Part shown: in pieces, positions 1 through 13,200 of the stretch | Position numbering within the stretch: the stretch's first letter is position 1 | How the letters are laid out: each line of letters opens with the position of its first letter | Source: Liquidambar formosana | Lineage: Eukaryota > Streptophyta > Magnoliopsida > Saxifragales > Altingiaceae | Reading direction: 5' to 3' | Assembly (NCBI GenBank): GCA_039720395.1 | Contig: CM077820.1 | Location: 10,267,338 to 10,331,337 of the forward strand | DNA: 64,000 bases | Program-made: the position numbers and the translations under genes | Notes under the pieces: model-generated | The model's input: only the letters and a program-made list of their open reading frames with translations | What the model was told of the DNA's origin: nothing | Database searches by the model: none

Positions 1-45
1 ACAAGCTCGAAGCAGAAGAATACAAGACTCTCTGAAGCTCCGATC

Positions 46-2432
46 ATGGCGTTCTCTTCTCGCCTCATATCCAAATCCAGACAGGTTCTTTCCACTCTCC
101 CAGATCGATACATATATGCTTATATATATATATATCGAGTCATGAGCTCAATTTGAGACCTCATTCCTCATCTGCGCGTCAGTGTGTGTATGGAATTGTG
201 AACTCAAATTGAGGCCTCATTTCCGAATGCATTACCCTCTGTTGGGTTCCCTAGAAAAGCGAGGAAAGTGAAAGAAAATAAAATTTTATTTTTTCTCAGC
301 AATGAAACAGAGCCTTAGGGATTTTAGTCGATGTATGATCTGTTTCCGTTCTGTTATCAGTTTGAAATTGGATAATATGGTCAATTGGTACTTATTTATA
401 GGGTTTTCCTACGTTGATGCTATGATTTTGATTTTTGAAAGGTTTGGAATTTTTGAGCTCTGGTCCAGCTCAGAGAAAGGAAGTAGAGCTCTGGTCGAAC
501 AGTCGAAGAATTTCGGAAACTCTAATGGCACTGTCTCGGGTTGGCACAGCCTTCATCAACACTCTTCAGTAGGCTCATCCATTCGAAAATCCGTTCCTTC
601 AGTTCCAGTGCTTACAGTAATCGTCTATCCTATGCTACTCTTCTTACTTGATCTTGTTATCTCTTCTTTACCTTCTGTTTGGTTGCCGAGAAAACGGAGG
701 AAAACAAAATTGAGTACTCCGTATTATTCTCTTTTGATGTTTTGGGTTTTGAAATAAATATATATATTTCTTTTGAAAGACTCGTGTCAACTTCGACTGT
801 TTGTTGTAGTAGTCTCAGGTGAGTTAAGGTTTATTTAAAATTCTAGTTTCTTTTCGTTTCCTTCATTTTCTTTGCAACCAAACGGAACATTAGCTTTAGG
901 AGAAAATTGAGGGAAAGGAAAACAAAATAAAAAATTTCAATTGTATGTTCCATATTGTATTTATTTCTTGAACAATAAAATGAGATAAAACCATCAGCTA
1001 AACAGAACATTACGGGTCCTAAATGACTATAAAATAAATGAAAGATTAAGATAAAAAATTTTGATTGTGTTATTTTTTCCTTCATTTTCTGAGCATCCAA
1101 ACAGAACATTACGGAGATAACATAATGTAAACAGAGAAAAAATCTCAATATTCTGTTGTTTTGGTTTCTAAAATTTGCAAAGCTCATATCTACTAGGCCA
1201 GTCTGTATTAGTCTCAGTTGAGTGAAGGATTTTGTTTTGTTTGGTTGTGTCCCAGAAAGATGAAAAATCTAATACTGAAATTTCAATTTCTTCTCTTTTC
1301 CAACATTTCTTTGATGGCCAAACAAAACATTTCGAAGAGATCTGCTTAAAGAAAAGAAGAGAAACTTATAAAATATCATATGTTATCTCTCTCTCTCTCT
1401 CTCTTTTTGGAAAATGAAAAAACTCAGCCAAGCGAAGTAGTTGTTTTGGCCCAAATGAGTGAGCTTTGTTTTCTTCTTACTACAAAATAACAAAAAAGTT
1501 AAATTCAAACTTCTGATTCTCTTTCATTTCCGACATAATCTTGGCAACCAAACAGAATGTTACCTTCTGTTGGTTGATGAAAGAACTGAGGAAAGGTGTA
1601 CAAAATAAAACAAAATTTTGAATATGATGTTTTGTGTCATTTGTGTTTTCAGAATATAGAAAACAACACAACTCAGCTAAGCTGAGTAGTTGTATTAGGC
1701 CTAATTGACTTCTCAGGTCCTAAATACTGGAACAATTGAGATTCATACTTTAAAATTATTATTATTATTATTTTTGCGTTTTTATTGGTAGGCATCTGGT
1801 AAATATTTTCATACATCGTGACTTGATTCAAAATTCATGTTCCCACCAACAACCCCCTGGGTCGTCCTTATATAGCAACCAAAGTGAACGTTATTTTATT
1901 CGCTTTTACAGATGCATTTGATGCAGCCTCTCATACGTCTATGCGTGAGAGTATGATGAACCAGATGTTTACTCTCGACATCAATTCGCAAATTGGAAGT
2001 TGCATGCCACTTGCTGCTATGCGAATTGGAACTATGATCCACAACATCGAGATGAACCCAGGTCAAGGTGGCAAGCTAGTTCGAGCAGCTGGAACTTCAG
2101 CTAAGATCTTGAAGGAGCCAACATCAAGATACTGTTTAGTGAGACTACCTTCAGGCGTTGAGAAGCTCATTGATTCTCGGTGCCGAGCCACAATTGGTAC
2201 AGTGTCAAATCCCAGTCATGGGGCTCGGAAGCTTAGGAAGGCAGGGCAGAGCCGGTGGTTGGGTCGAAGGCCTGTGGTTCGTGGTGTGGCTATGAATCCG
2301 GTAGATCATCCTCACGGAGGAGGTGAGGGACGGAGCAAAAGTAGTGGGTCGAAAGGGAGGACTTCAGTTACACCATGGGGCAAACCTTGTAAGGGTGGGT
2401 ACAAAACTGGACCACTCAAGCGCAAAAAGTAG
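46..2432 (+). CDS. Mitochondrial large-subunit ribosomal protein uL2 (C-terminal part), nuclear-encoded
   Basis: The protein is a structural component of the mitochondrial 60S-like subunit; the uL2 C-terminal part binds 23S-type rRNA near the peptidyl transferase centre. The last exon (1912-2432) encodes the uL2 hallmarks: GTIGTVSNPSHG-like text, AGQSRWLGRRPVVRGVAMNP, then DHPHGGGEGRS with the conserved HGGG, and a basic tail ending PLKRKK. In plants this C-terminal half is commonly a separate nuclear gene (family knowledge). The proposed first exon, 46-84, encodes MAFSSRLISKSRQ, an Arg/Ser-rich start typical of a mitochondrial presequence, and ends in a good CAG|GT donor. The proposed middle exon is 458 to about 616, reading LWSSSEKGSRALVEQ to SVPVLT. 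Its acceptor is inferred and its donor is anomalous, one base short for the frame of the last exon (see findings). The last exon is certain; the first two are inference. The promoter lies outside the window. Confidence 0.8.
675..1600. repeat. Cluster of first-intron composite repeats in the mitochondrial uL2 gene
   Basis: The intron before the last uL2 exon contains at least seven diverged copies of one short sequence in both orientations. Forward-type cores like TTTGGTTGCCGAGAAA lie near 680, 1240 and 1570. Complement-type cores like GCAACCAAACGGAACATTA lie near 870, 1095, 1310 and 1540. Between them recur segments resembling CTCAGCTAAGCTGAGTAG and TAGGCC. The same composite occurs in the 5' introns of MAP65-3, EBP2 and enolase in this window. 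Confidence 0.75.
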
Positions 2433-3212
2433 TGCTTGATCGTCGCAGCTAGTGTTTTGAGTTTCTTGTTCATCTTCTTTGTCATGATGCTCTATTTTGT
2501 AATGCACCTCTTTAAAGAATGTTTGTTTCTGTGGTTCAAGTTAAGGTTTTTGATTTCATTAATTGAAAGTTTATTTATTTAAGTGGTTTGGTTGCTTCAA
2601 CTTGAGTGCTAATGAAGAAAACACATTTCAAGTTGACTGATAATGAAGCAAACACATTTGCTTAGTAAAAATTTGAAATGAGTACATTTCATAAAGTTAG
2701 TTAACTGGTTTTATTAAGAATGCGCTTGGTGCAATCTACTGAAGGCTTTGGTCAGCTCAAGAAAACAGGTGCAAGTTTTCATCTCTCTCTCTCTCTCTCT
2801 CTCTCATGCGTTGATGCTTACATTTACCTTGTATTCAATGTAGGACATGGATGATAATGTGTGTTTAATATAAGCAACTTGAAATCAAATTCACCTATCA
2901 GCTGTTTTTCAACTCGTTGGCCTTGGAAGTGTATTTCCATGTAAGTTGTCTTATTGCATCTTTCTTAGGTGCATGGTTTTTAAATGAAAGAGCACTGTTG
3001 TTTATAGTGTTTTTACTATTTGCTTCTAGAAATTTCTTAAATTCTCATGCAAGTGTGTATCTCATATATTTATAAAATGCTTGCTACTTGTACTACTTAG
3101 CAGATGCCAGGCTGAAGGATACGAAACTTTTGTTTATCATTATATGAAAATGATAGTGACTGAAGTAAAGTTTTGTATATTTCACAAATTTCAACACAGT
3201 ACTATTGTAATC

Positions 3213-3277
3213 TTTTTTTTCTTCTTCTTTATTTTTATTTTTATTATTTTTTTTGGGGGGGGGGGGGGGGGGGGGGG
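3213..3277 (+). repeat. T-rich tract joined to a 23-base G run
   Basis: A pyrimidine stretch dominated by T (3213-3254) passes directly into 23 uninterrupted G (3255-3277), followed by CCC. This is one of a class of T-then-G (or C-then-A) homopolymer junctions repeated through the window. Confidence 0.9.
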
Positions 3278-3622
3278 CCCAACAGACTACAATGAAACAT
3301 CCTAAGAAATCTTAAGAGAAGTGCTGAAATGTTGTTTATAAGAGAAGGTGACAGGATTCGAATGAGCACGAACTCATATAAAGACTAGGCATATTGCATG
3401 CTTGATTCTTATAAACACTAAAATGGCATTATTGATCTTTACACAAATTTGAAAGACAACATTTTTGTTGGTTTTATTATTCTTGAAAGAGCCATGTTTT
3501 TCTATTACACATTTGTATTAAGTTGTTGGGATTTTTTTTTTTAATAAAAAAAGTAAATTAAAAATTAAAAACATAAGTTTTTTTTGGCATATCATCTTGT
3601 AAATTAAAAATTAAAAAAAATA

Positions 3623-3655
<33 letters not shown>

Positions 3656-5159
3656 ATATCATCTTGTCATTCAAGTCCAAATGGTATGCGTGCACCTGAA
3701 TCCTCTTTTTCACTTTTTTTCCCATGGGAAATAAAAAATTTGTTTTTGTACTTTCTAATTGTAAAGTCCCATACAAAATGAAACATGAGGCTACCATAAA
3801 TTAGATGAATGTTTTGGATTGACTAGTCATATTTTACATAATAAGAATTTCATGTAAATTGTGATTGGAGATTAATAGAACCAGGATTATTCTCTGTAGA
3901 CAATGATTTTGTTTTGTTTTTTTTTGTTTTTGACTATTACGTATAAATTTATGAGTTTTACTTATACGAAGACACTATTTGTATGACATTGCGAAAGCAT
4001 TGTCAATTTTGTGGTTGGTTTGGATTGCAGTCCAGTTGGCAGTATTTTTTTGACATTCGAATTATGGGTATTACCAGTTACCTGATTAAAATTTTTAATT
4101 TATATTACATTTATGCCATGTAGATACCATGTGCGCAACCTTGTCTACAACTTTTCCATACCTTATGGTTCGGGTTCTCTTTGTATGTTGTATATTTGTG
4201 AGGTATGAGGGTTTCACCCCGGCAGGGGGTGGGGGGTTGTTTTGAAGTCGAGGACGATTATTATACTGTGATTACTTGGACTAAACAAGAGGAAGAACGG
4301 TCTTGGAGAGATTAATAGCTTATGAGAGAGAGAAGATATTGCTAGAGAGATTGTCGTGTACTATAGAGCAATGTATTTTTTTGATGTAGTGGTTGTCCTC
4401 TTATCATCTTTAGGTTGTTATTAGAGTTTTATATTGTTACCCCAAAATTTTAATGCTTGAAATGAAGTGACAATTGTGGTAGGGCTTAGGAGTTCTTTGT
4501 TATGTCCTTTCCTATGAATTAGACTAGTTTTTTTTTTTTTTTTTTTTTTTTTTGGGTTCCACTACCTGTTTTATCGGTTAATTGAAAATGAGTGTGGATT
4601 GGTTTATCTTGAGTACATGATATGATCCCCTGTTTTACAATTTTCATTCATTTAGGAATCTGGTTACTTGATAGCAGGTAGTGTTTGATCCAACAATCTT
4701 ACTATTTTCTTTGTTTTTTGAACAGGGATTGTGCAAAGTTACTGGCAAACTCTCACTCGATGCTACAAAAAATAACCCCAAGGTTGTGTACAGAGTATTC
4801 AATTCTACGAGGCATAGTATGTTGCAATGCTTCCACCAGCCAAAACATGCTTGGCTGCTGTTACTATGATGACCACAGTTTAATCACATTTTCTTATATG
4901 TGAGAATGGTTCTGTAGGTGATTAGATCATTGGATTGTGATGATCTTCAGGCATGAGGATTGATTGTCTCCCTTGTTTGTTGGCATGCAACTAATTAAGA
5001 GTATTAGAACCCAGGAGGAAAAAAAAAATCAAGAGCTTTGTTTTTTCTTTTATATCAGTCAGAAAGGCATTCTTTGTTTCTTTTTATTTTTTGTGACTTC
5101 AGACAGAAAAATTAACGCAATGTAATGGTGGTAACTAGTAACTTTTATTTAACATTCTA

Positions 5160-5367
5160 GGGCTCATTTGGATAAGCAAAATGAAAGTTTTGAGTGAAGA
5201 ATTTTGAAACTTACTTTTAAAAGTTGAGGTAGCAAGAAATTCTTGCTACCTTTCTCGACTTTAAACAGTAACTATTAAAATTTTGCATTATAAAAAACTA
5301 TAAAAACATTTCATTTTTTTTTTTTATTAAAACTTTTACAAATAAAAAGTTTTATCAAAACAGAGCC
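5160..5367. mobile_element. Tourist-like MITE (PIF/Harbinger type), 208 bp
   Basis: The left end reads GGGCTCATTTGGATAAG and the right end, read on the other strand, GGCTCTGTTTTGATAA, giving imperfect terminal inverted repeats with the GGGCTC-TTTGG signature of Tourist elements. The right flank is TTA and the left flank CTA, close to the TWA target duplication of PIF/Harbinger. The interior is AT-rich and holds a palindrome around AGCAAGAAATTCTTGCT. There is no coding capacity. A relative with a perfect TTA duplication lies at 18994-19218. Confidence 0.65.
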
Positions 5368-5920
5368 TTAGTACTTGTTGCTTGTCAATTTGATCCTCTT
5401 ATCCTAGAGTTGCTACTATGTGACCACGCTTGATTGCTAATGTGTTTGGTAATAACTTTAGCTTTGGGATTGGTTGCCACTTGCATCGGATTGGACATTT
5501 TTTAAAAAAAAACAAAGAACAAAAAACAACATATGACAATTCCTTTCTCCAGCGTAAATTCACTGCCAATATAAGTTTCAAGTCAGAATGAATTCGGCTC
5601 AAAATAACCTCTTTTTTCTGAGGTGACATTTGGGCCTTATGTTCTGTAACGTTTTGTTGATTTGTTTTCTTTCCAAATTCCAATAGCTGAAATGCCAATG
5701 ATAAATTGAGAATGATGAACAGGGTAATTAAGGACAATGTAATGTATATTATAATTGTTTAATTTTTTATCTAATCTAACCAAACATGACCTACTCTAAA
5801 ATTTAAGAACACACATTTCGATGCATTTAATAAAATAGTAATCAGTATATAAAAAATTGCGACAGTGCATAAAAAATGATGCCAATGCATCTATTCATGC
5901 ACTTTTTTCTTTATTAAATG

Positions 5921-5985
5921 GAGAGAGAGAGAGAGAGAGAGGGGAGGGGGGGAGAGAGAGGAAATCTATCATTTGATATGGTTTT

Positions 5986-6021
<36 letters not shown>
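5921..6021. repeat. GA microsatellite pair
   Basis: Two (GA)n runs, about 5921-5960 and 5990-6021, are separated by about 30 bases. The phrase GGAAATC plus CATTTGATATG follows both runs, so the segment itself seems to be duplicated in tandem. Confidence 0.8.
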
Positions 6022-6026
<5 letters not shown>

Positions 6027-8119
6027 CCAACATTTGATATGTAGTTGGTGAGTGCACTTTAGGCCCAATAAAAAACTTGGTTAGAATGCCCGAGGGGTCA
6101 AAGCAGGAAAATGAAACAGGCATAAACCTGATTTATTGGCGACAAAGGGGTGGTTTAGCTGTACTGAGCATTGAAACAGCTGGGCACGCAAACAAACACT
6201 AATGGTCCCAATAGTCCAATACTCCTTTTGTTTCACAAACACCCCTTTTCACGATTTTGATGGGAATAGATCTTTGTGGAGATTATATCAAGGTTTGTCA
6301 AAAATACAATTATTTTTTTCTTTATTTTCAAAGAATATAAGAGATACTCTATAGATTTGTTGCGAAAACTTAGTGGCCCAACTTGAAATCTTTTTGAAAA
6401 AAAGGGGCCAAATTGAAATCTCAAATTTGGATGGCACACCCAAAGCTGAGGAGAGAGATCAAGCGCAGATTTCAATTGATGATACTGATCAACAAAAGCT
6501 TTCACAAATTGACATGTGAACCCCATGAAATTAAACATTATAATAGGCTAATAGCCCCCGAAAAAACATAAAAAAATAAAATAAAAAATGCCTTGCTTTC
6601 CCCTATGTTTCATTTTCTCCTCCACACCTCTATTTGATAAGAAAAATGAGCAGATAGTTGAAAAAAAAAAAAAAAAAAGAGCAAAAATCAAAGGAGAGAG
6701 AGAACCATATTGACAGCAGCCCTTAATTTACATCCTTGGTAGTGATGATTAGTGGATGGATCATGGGTGCAAGATCCCTGTTGGCAAACATATAGATATA
6801 TGGGTGAAAGATCCCTATTAGCATATATATAGAAAGATATGGATGGGAACATAATTTTCATAAAAAGGATTGCAGAATGCTATTCACAATGATCGGATCA
6901 TCTATTGTGATTGATTTGCATATAACACACATCGTAGATCTCACATGTGAATGCCCATGCAATCATGCATGCACCAATCATAGTGTAGTGGTTCTACCAT
7001 CGCAATTGTGTGCAACCCTAGATCCCACCCAACCCTATTAGTAATAAGGGATGTTTTACATGATAAAGTTTCTTCTTTTAAAAAAAAAAGAAAAGGAAAA
7101 AAGAAAGGCGAGTAATCAATTCATTTAACTTGATCCCTTATTCCTTTATCTTTTGTTCTTTCCTTGCACCTTTTGCTCTTTCTTTACTCTCACCTGAACC
7201 TCATACATAAACATGCTATCAACTAAAATACAAATTTATAAACAATATAATATACAAGATATTCGATGTACCTATAGAATCCAAGCAAAGACGCACTTGC
7301 CACGAAATTTAACAATAGGAACAATTATTCTAAGGCGGTAAGGTGCACCATAACTCAATAAATTTAATCGATCATTCATTTATATTAAGTTATATTTATT
7401 ATAAGTTATGTATTTGCAAAACTTATAAATATGCAATCAACTAGTAATTATATAAAATACCACTCCTATATATAAAGGCATAATGTGGAGTAAATTTACT
7501 TCCTTTGTATGTAAAAGACCATCATTTAAAAAAAATACGCGTATTAAGGGATGAAATTAATGCATGCATATTTTACTTCTTTAATTTCATCGTCTTCTTG
7601 TGCTACTATTTTCTAAAATGCAATGATAAAAGAAGAATATTCACGTTCTCAAGAAAGAAAAGTGTATCACGGGAAAGTTTTAAAAAAATTAAATTAAGTT
7701 AAAAAAAAAATTTTTTGGGAAAAATTTAATCTTGATTACATATTTTGAGATAATCGGAAAATGAAAATTAATCTACTTTGCGTGGAATGGAATTTCTATT
7801 ATCTCTCCCTTTATAACATGTACTCGTAGATATTTTTATTTTGTTCTCAAAATCTATAATTTACATCATATCAAAATTTTTTTTTAGGGTAAATAAAACA
7901 AAGACTAATTACCAAAAAAATAGTTATGATATGCCTAACTGACCTTTACCAATTACATTTTTTTTTTTCTGGGCTTTTGGGTTTAAAGGATGTTTTCCTA
8001 ATTTAATTCTTCACAAGGTTACCCCACAGTCTCTGTCTGTCATCTTCCTCCCCGATGGCAAGAAATTAATAAATGCGTAGTTAGAGTCCTAGAAAAAAAC
8101 AGATTGGAAAAGTCCCAAT

Positions 8120-8445
8120 AAATCTGAAATTGGGTGTCTACATAATTCCCACACTCGCACTGATTTCCTCCCGATACAAGGGACCTTCCCTCAAGCGCAA
8201 TCTTCGCCCCCCTCAAAGCTCACGCGTTAACACGAACACGCACACGCACACAGAGAACAAAGAAAAGCATCGCCATTCGCTCATTGCACAGCAAAGATTC
8301 TCAATATCCAGGTTAATAATTTTCACCGATTTCATTTCTTTCTTTCTCTTTTCCGGCAGTTCAATTCCATCGAAATCGTATGAATTGCTTCTTTCTCGAG
8401 CTTCATTTCTATTGATTCTAAGGTCGGAAGATTTCCCTGTTTGTT

Positions 8446-8476
<31 letters not shown>

Positions 8477-8928
8477 ATACATATTTGCATGCATGTATGC
8501 CTGTGTATATGTTTTTCTATTGTTTTTTTCCTCCCGAATTTGATTTATTTATTTGTTGAATATTATGTGTACGCAGGTATTATCCGCAGGATTTGAAGTT
8601 TCGGAAGGGGATTCATGTGAAAGTGGGTTTCTTTTTGAGGTACCAACAAGTTGATTTGCAAGAAATTGGATATTGAATTCACGGCGAATTGATAAGCTGA
8701 TTAGCTGTTTGGGGCAAAAGAAAAACGAATTCAAGTGTATATTTGGGATTTTTTTTTTCCAATTATCTGCAATATATATATCTAGAGAGAGAGAGAGAGA
8801 GAGAGAGAGATTGATTTGAAAGGTTTGGTGGAATGACCTGTCAGATTTTGATTGAGTTGACAGATATCGGGTTGTTAATTTAGTTTCAAGAACTACATGT
8901 TCGTAGGCCTTACGTAATTTGGAAAGCC
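8120..8928 (+). promoter_or_regulatory. Probable 5' UTR region of the YLS7-like gene
   Basis: This stretch lies just upstream of the YLS7-like start codon. It has a likely 5' UTR intron: a CCAG|GTTAAT donor near 8310 and a TACGCAG acceptor near 8577, both inferred from consensus only. It contains a (GT)n microsatellite at about 8450-8476 and a GA run at about 8783-8811. The transcription start is not determined. Confidence 0.45.
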
Positions 8929-11900
8929 ATGACTTTGGCTTCGCCAAACGGGTTTCCAACCATGTCTGCGTTTCCGCGGACGCTTGCCTCCATTGCAGTT
9001 TCAGTGGGAGGATTGGCATTGTTCTTGATTCTTGCCTCATTCCTTTTAATCTCACACCCAATTGGTTCCACGGTTCGTGGGTATTTTTACGATGTAGATC
9101 ATTCTAGGAAATTAGATTTGCCAGTTTTTGGACACAATCAAAGTACAGTTGATCCTCGCCGTGATGAGTATAGTGATGATGTGATAAATAAGAACCCGAA
9201 CCCACCATCTGACTCTAGTTTACAAGTGCCTGTGAGTTCATCTGGTCCTTCAGATGTTTCGGAAACTAAGCAAACGGTGGGTCAACCGGTGCCTGTTCCT
9301 GTATTGTCGTTCAGCTCGAACCAAGAAAAGGAGGCTGCTACAAGTTCTGATTCCTTCAATGTTACAGAGGTGGTTGAAATTGCTAACCCGGGTTTATCAA
9401 ATAATACTGGTAATTTACATTCAGAAACAAATGATGCCTCCCCAGATTCTTCTTCTTATTTGAAAAATGATGCTGTGCCATCTGTAACTCCTCTGGCAAG
9501 CGACGCAACCAAGAATGGTTCAGATGATTCAGGTAGCCTTTCTGTTCTTATTGCTGCTTAATATGTTCATTTCCGTCAGTCAGTCTTCCTTAAATGGAAT
9601 CTCTTGCATTGTTATATTTTTTTTTCAAATACTCTTTGAGGAATTGATTTGTCAGTTATTAGGACGTTGCTTTTTATGTTTATCAATTTTCTGGACTTAT
9701 TTATTGTGATTTTTTTTTCCTGGGGATGTCATATAAATAACCGAAGTAATTAAAAGAGATTTCAAAACTTTAGGAGGGCCACGTCCCCATCAAGATCCCC
9801 CCCTCTCTCTCTTTTTTGGCTAATAGACCCCCCCCCCCTCCTTTTAAAATTTGTCCTTGAGCTAATATTGATGAAGATTTCCAAGTTAAGTGAGGGGGTG
9901 CCATGACTTACCTTTTCGTTCTGGTATTTACATTGTATTTGTATATGCCTTTTATTGGATGAATCTAGGATTGTACTGGCTTAGTTTGTTTCGTTCTTTA
10001 TGCGGTGTAATTTGTCCTTCAGTAGCTTTATTTTTGCTATTTCTTTATAAAATATTTGTTTCTTATAAAAAAGGTATAGTTTTTTTTTTCTTTTTCTTCC
10101 TCTTGGTCTTCTCTATTATCATTTGTCTTATTAACTTGATTTCTTATTCAGTTATTTGATGGCTCCAAACAGTTGAAGCCATTAGGATCTTGTTTCTTAA
10201 TGACCCAGACATTTTGACAAAATATTTTTAAAATAAATGATTGAATTTTCAACTTTATTTGCATATAATTTCTTTCTATAAAAGGTTTTGTTTCCATTCT
10301 GGTGCAGATGCTCACCTTGTTCCAAGTTCTTAATCAGTTGAAAGGTGCAGAAACATTTGGCCTACAGTATAAATTAATCAATGCAGTTTTTTCCTTCCAT
10401 TTAAGTCATAGCTCATGAGGCTATGAGTGTTGCTGGAATGCCATAGGAACTATATATATATATATACTTTTAATTTTTCACACTTGCATTTGTTTCCAAA
10501 TATATCTATTGTTGGTTTAACACTCCATCTCGGCATCTTCATATGAGCTATGCTCATTTTAAGGATCTGAATGGCCCAACATTTTGTACCCAGTGCAGCA
10601 AACATACATACAGATTATAGAAGAAGCATTTGATACCACATAAGATCTTGTTCTATTCTCTCCACTAAAGATAATAATAATATTAAAGATAAATAAAAAA
10701 ATATGATCTTCTTGATGGGCTTATGCATTTCTTCAATGTGCTGTGTCTTCCTGCTAGGGTATGCCAAGATGTTGTGAACTGAATTGAATTCCTGGAGTTT
10801 TATACCAACTTCTGTTAATGCTGATTTCTGAATTAAGGGTCTTGGTAGTAACCCTTCAAAGATTAGTAGTATAGTAGTAGGCTTATGCAGGTAAAGTCAG
10901 ATTATCATGCTTCTAAAACACAGAATGCTTCTTAGTTGCTTGACTGTTCATTATTTGTTCAACAGACCTGCTCTTTTTTGTCTTTGGTAAAGATCTTTTA
11001 ATTCATACTTAATTGGTTCTATCTTCATCTGGTATACATAGAGTACCAGTCTGGATGGCTCCTGGGTTCGTTCTACATTTTCTTTGAACAGAGTGATACC
11101 CATATGACCAGTTTAGAGTTTCTTATCATTCTTAAGATTACGGTGCATATTTGAGTACTCCTGGGGATGAAGCTAATATATATGAAATGTGGATTAACAC
11201 AGCAAATATATTTCTTATAGTTTCTACAGAGGTTTCTTCCCTATTACTTCCTTACTTTAATACATCACATGGGTTGGGCCCTTGTGTACTAACCAAAAGA
11301 GAAAGACTGCTAGATTGATTGAACTTGACAGGCTCGTGTGAAAATTTTCATCTTAATATTGCAGCAATGATATGTGCACAGGAATAAGTCTCTAGGTGTT
11401 GTAGACTGAATGCTTAGTAATTTATGGTTTGATGTTTGCATAAAGTGCTTTTCCAATAACTTGTTTGTATAGAAGCACTTTTCCAATAAATTTTTATATT
11501 AAAAAGAACATGGGAGGGATCCAAATTCTAGTCACCTAGGGCCATAGCATGGCAATGGCAATCTGAAAGTTGTTTGCTGGATTTTGTGATGGTTTGTTGG
11601 TGTCTGTTTGTTATGACAATGATTTCATGAGAAGTTGTAGTTATTCCTCTTCCTAGTTTGTGAAGCATGGCTATTGCACAATCTTGACAATTTTTATTTT
11701 TAGTTTTTAAACTCAGTTCAATATTTGATGTTGTGTCTGAAGCTGAATTTAAAAATAAAAAAAATTATTTAGTTCATGTTAAAATTCAATATTAGTGGCT
11801 ATGTCATAAGCTTAAGAAAAGAAAATTATTTTTGTGGGTGTTACATTTTTGTTTCTTTTTATTTATCAGAACACTTATTTTTTTTTTTCCATTTTTTTGG

Positions 11901-13166
11901 GGGGTTATTTTTAGGCTGTGATCTGTACCATGGACATTGGTATTATGATTCAACTGGACCATTATACACGAACAACACATGCCCTGTCCTGTCGCAGATG
12001 CAGAACTGCCAGGGAAATGGGAGACCCGACAAGGAATATGAAAATTGGCGTTGGAAACCCTCTCAGTGTGAACTTCCACGATTTGATGGCAAGAAATTCC
12101 TGGAGTTGATGAGGGGGAAGACACTAGCTTTCATTGGTGACTCAGTAGCTCGGAACCAAATGGAATCAATGCTGTGCATTCTTTGGCAGGCAAGTATCTT
12201 TGCTTTCTATAATGATGTAACTTTAAAGCAGTTCAAGATTACAAGCTGACTGCTCAGTCCAACTCCCTGGTCTGACTGACTTGGATGTGTTATTTTCCAT
12301 TTTATTTCCAAAACAAAATGTTTCACTGGCAGTAATTTCGGAATTGCCCCTGCCATCTCGGTCCTATTTTTTTTTTTTGGGGGGGGGGGGGGGGTGGGAG
12401 GTCTAGGAAGTCGCTTAGAATAGTGTCCCCACCTCCTCCCCCTTCCCCCCCCCCCCCCCCCAAAAAAAAAAAAAAGGAAAAAAAAAGAAAGAAAGGAAAA
12501 AAGTAAAAAAAAAGTATGCTCCAAGTTGGGGTGATGCAGTATTTTTCAAGTTTTGCTGACGATGCTGGACACATGGGCTGTTGGAGCAATCTTGCTCCTC
12601 CTTAGTTAGGAGCAGATCTTGTAGCCTTTATAGTGAGTTTTTCATTTGGTGGCCAGATGTTTCGATGTATTACTGTTTTATTATATTTATCTTTGTATCT
12701 TCAGTTTGTCTTAATTTCTTATTAATGATTCTGATTCTTACCTGTGTCTTTGCCTTTAAAAACACTACAGCGCAATTACATATGGGGAATGGTGAGAGAG
12801 AGAGAGAGAGAGAGATGGTTATTAATCGGGTCTTGCTATATATGCATTTTTTGCTTCTCCTTTTTGTAGGATCAAAGCAGCAGATCTAATCATCTAATCC
12901 ACTTCAAAATCCTATCGAATTTATCGTAGTTAGAAAAAAAAAAAGAAGAAGAAGAAACATTTTATCTTGATTACACAAGCTGAAGATAGATATAAAATGT
13001 TCTTGGATCTTATTGGTGCTGATGCTGGTGGTAATAATTGGCATTGGCTTGCTAGAATTGTTTTTAAATAATGCATTATATACATGACACGTGTACTTAC
13101 CAACTATAAGTGAAGATTGATTTGTCGAGCCCTCCAAGTCACAAAACATTTTTTATATTAAATTTA

Positions 13167-13200
<34 letters not shown>

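Larger units (their letters stand above)
2433..8100. other. Intergenic region without a recognisable gene
   Basis: After the uL2 3' UTR (to about 2550) I see no convincing coding exon. The stretch holds a CT microsatellite (about 2785-2806), a T-rich tract running into 23 G (3213-3277), several long poly-T or poly-A runs (3620-3652, 4530-4553, 6661-6679), a Tourist-type MITE (5160-5367) and GA microsatellites (5921-6021). A short open stretch around 4681-4869 has no recognisable domain and is probably not a gene. Confidence 0.6.

Noticed and set aside
302..757. Single open frame of 151 codons at the left edge
   Set aside because: It merely contains the proposed middle exon of the uL2 gene; the upstream part and the end are intron sequence.
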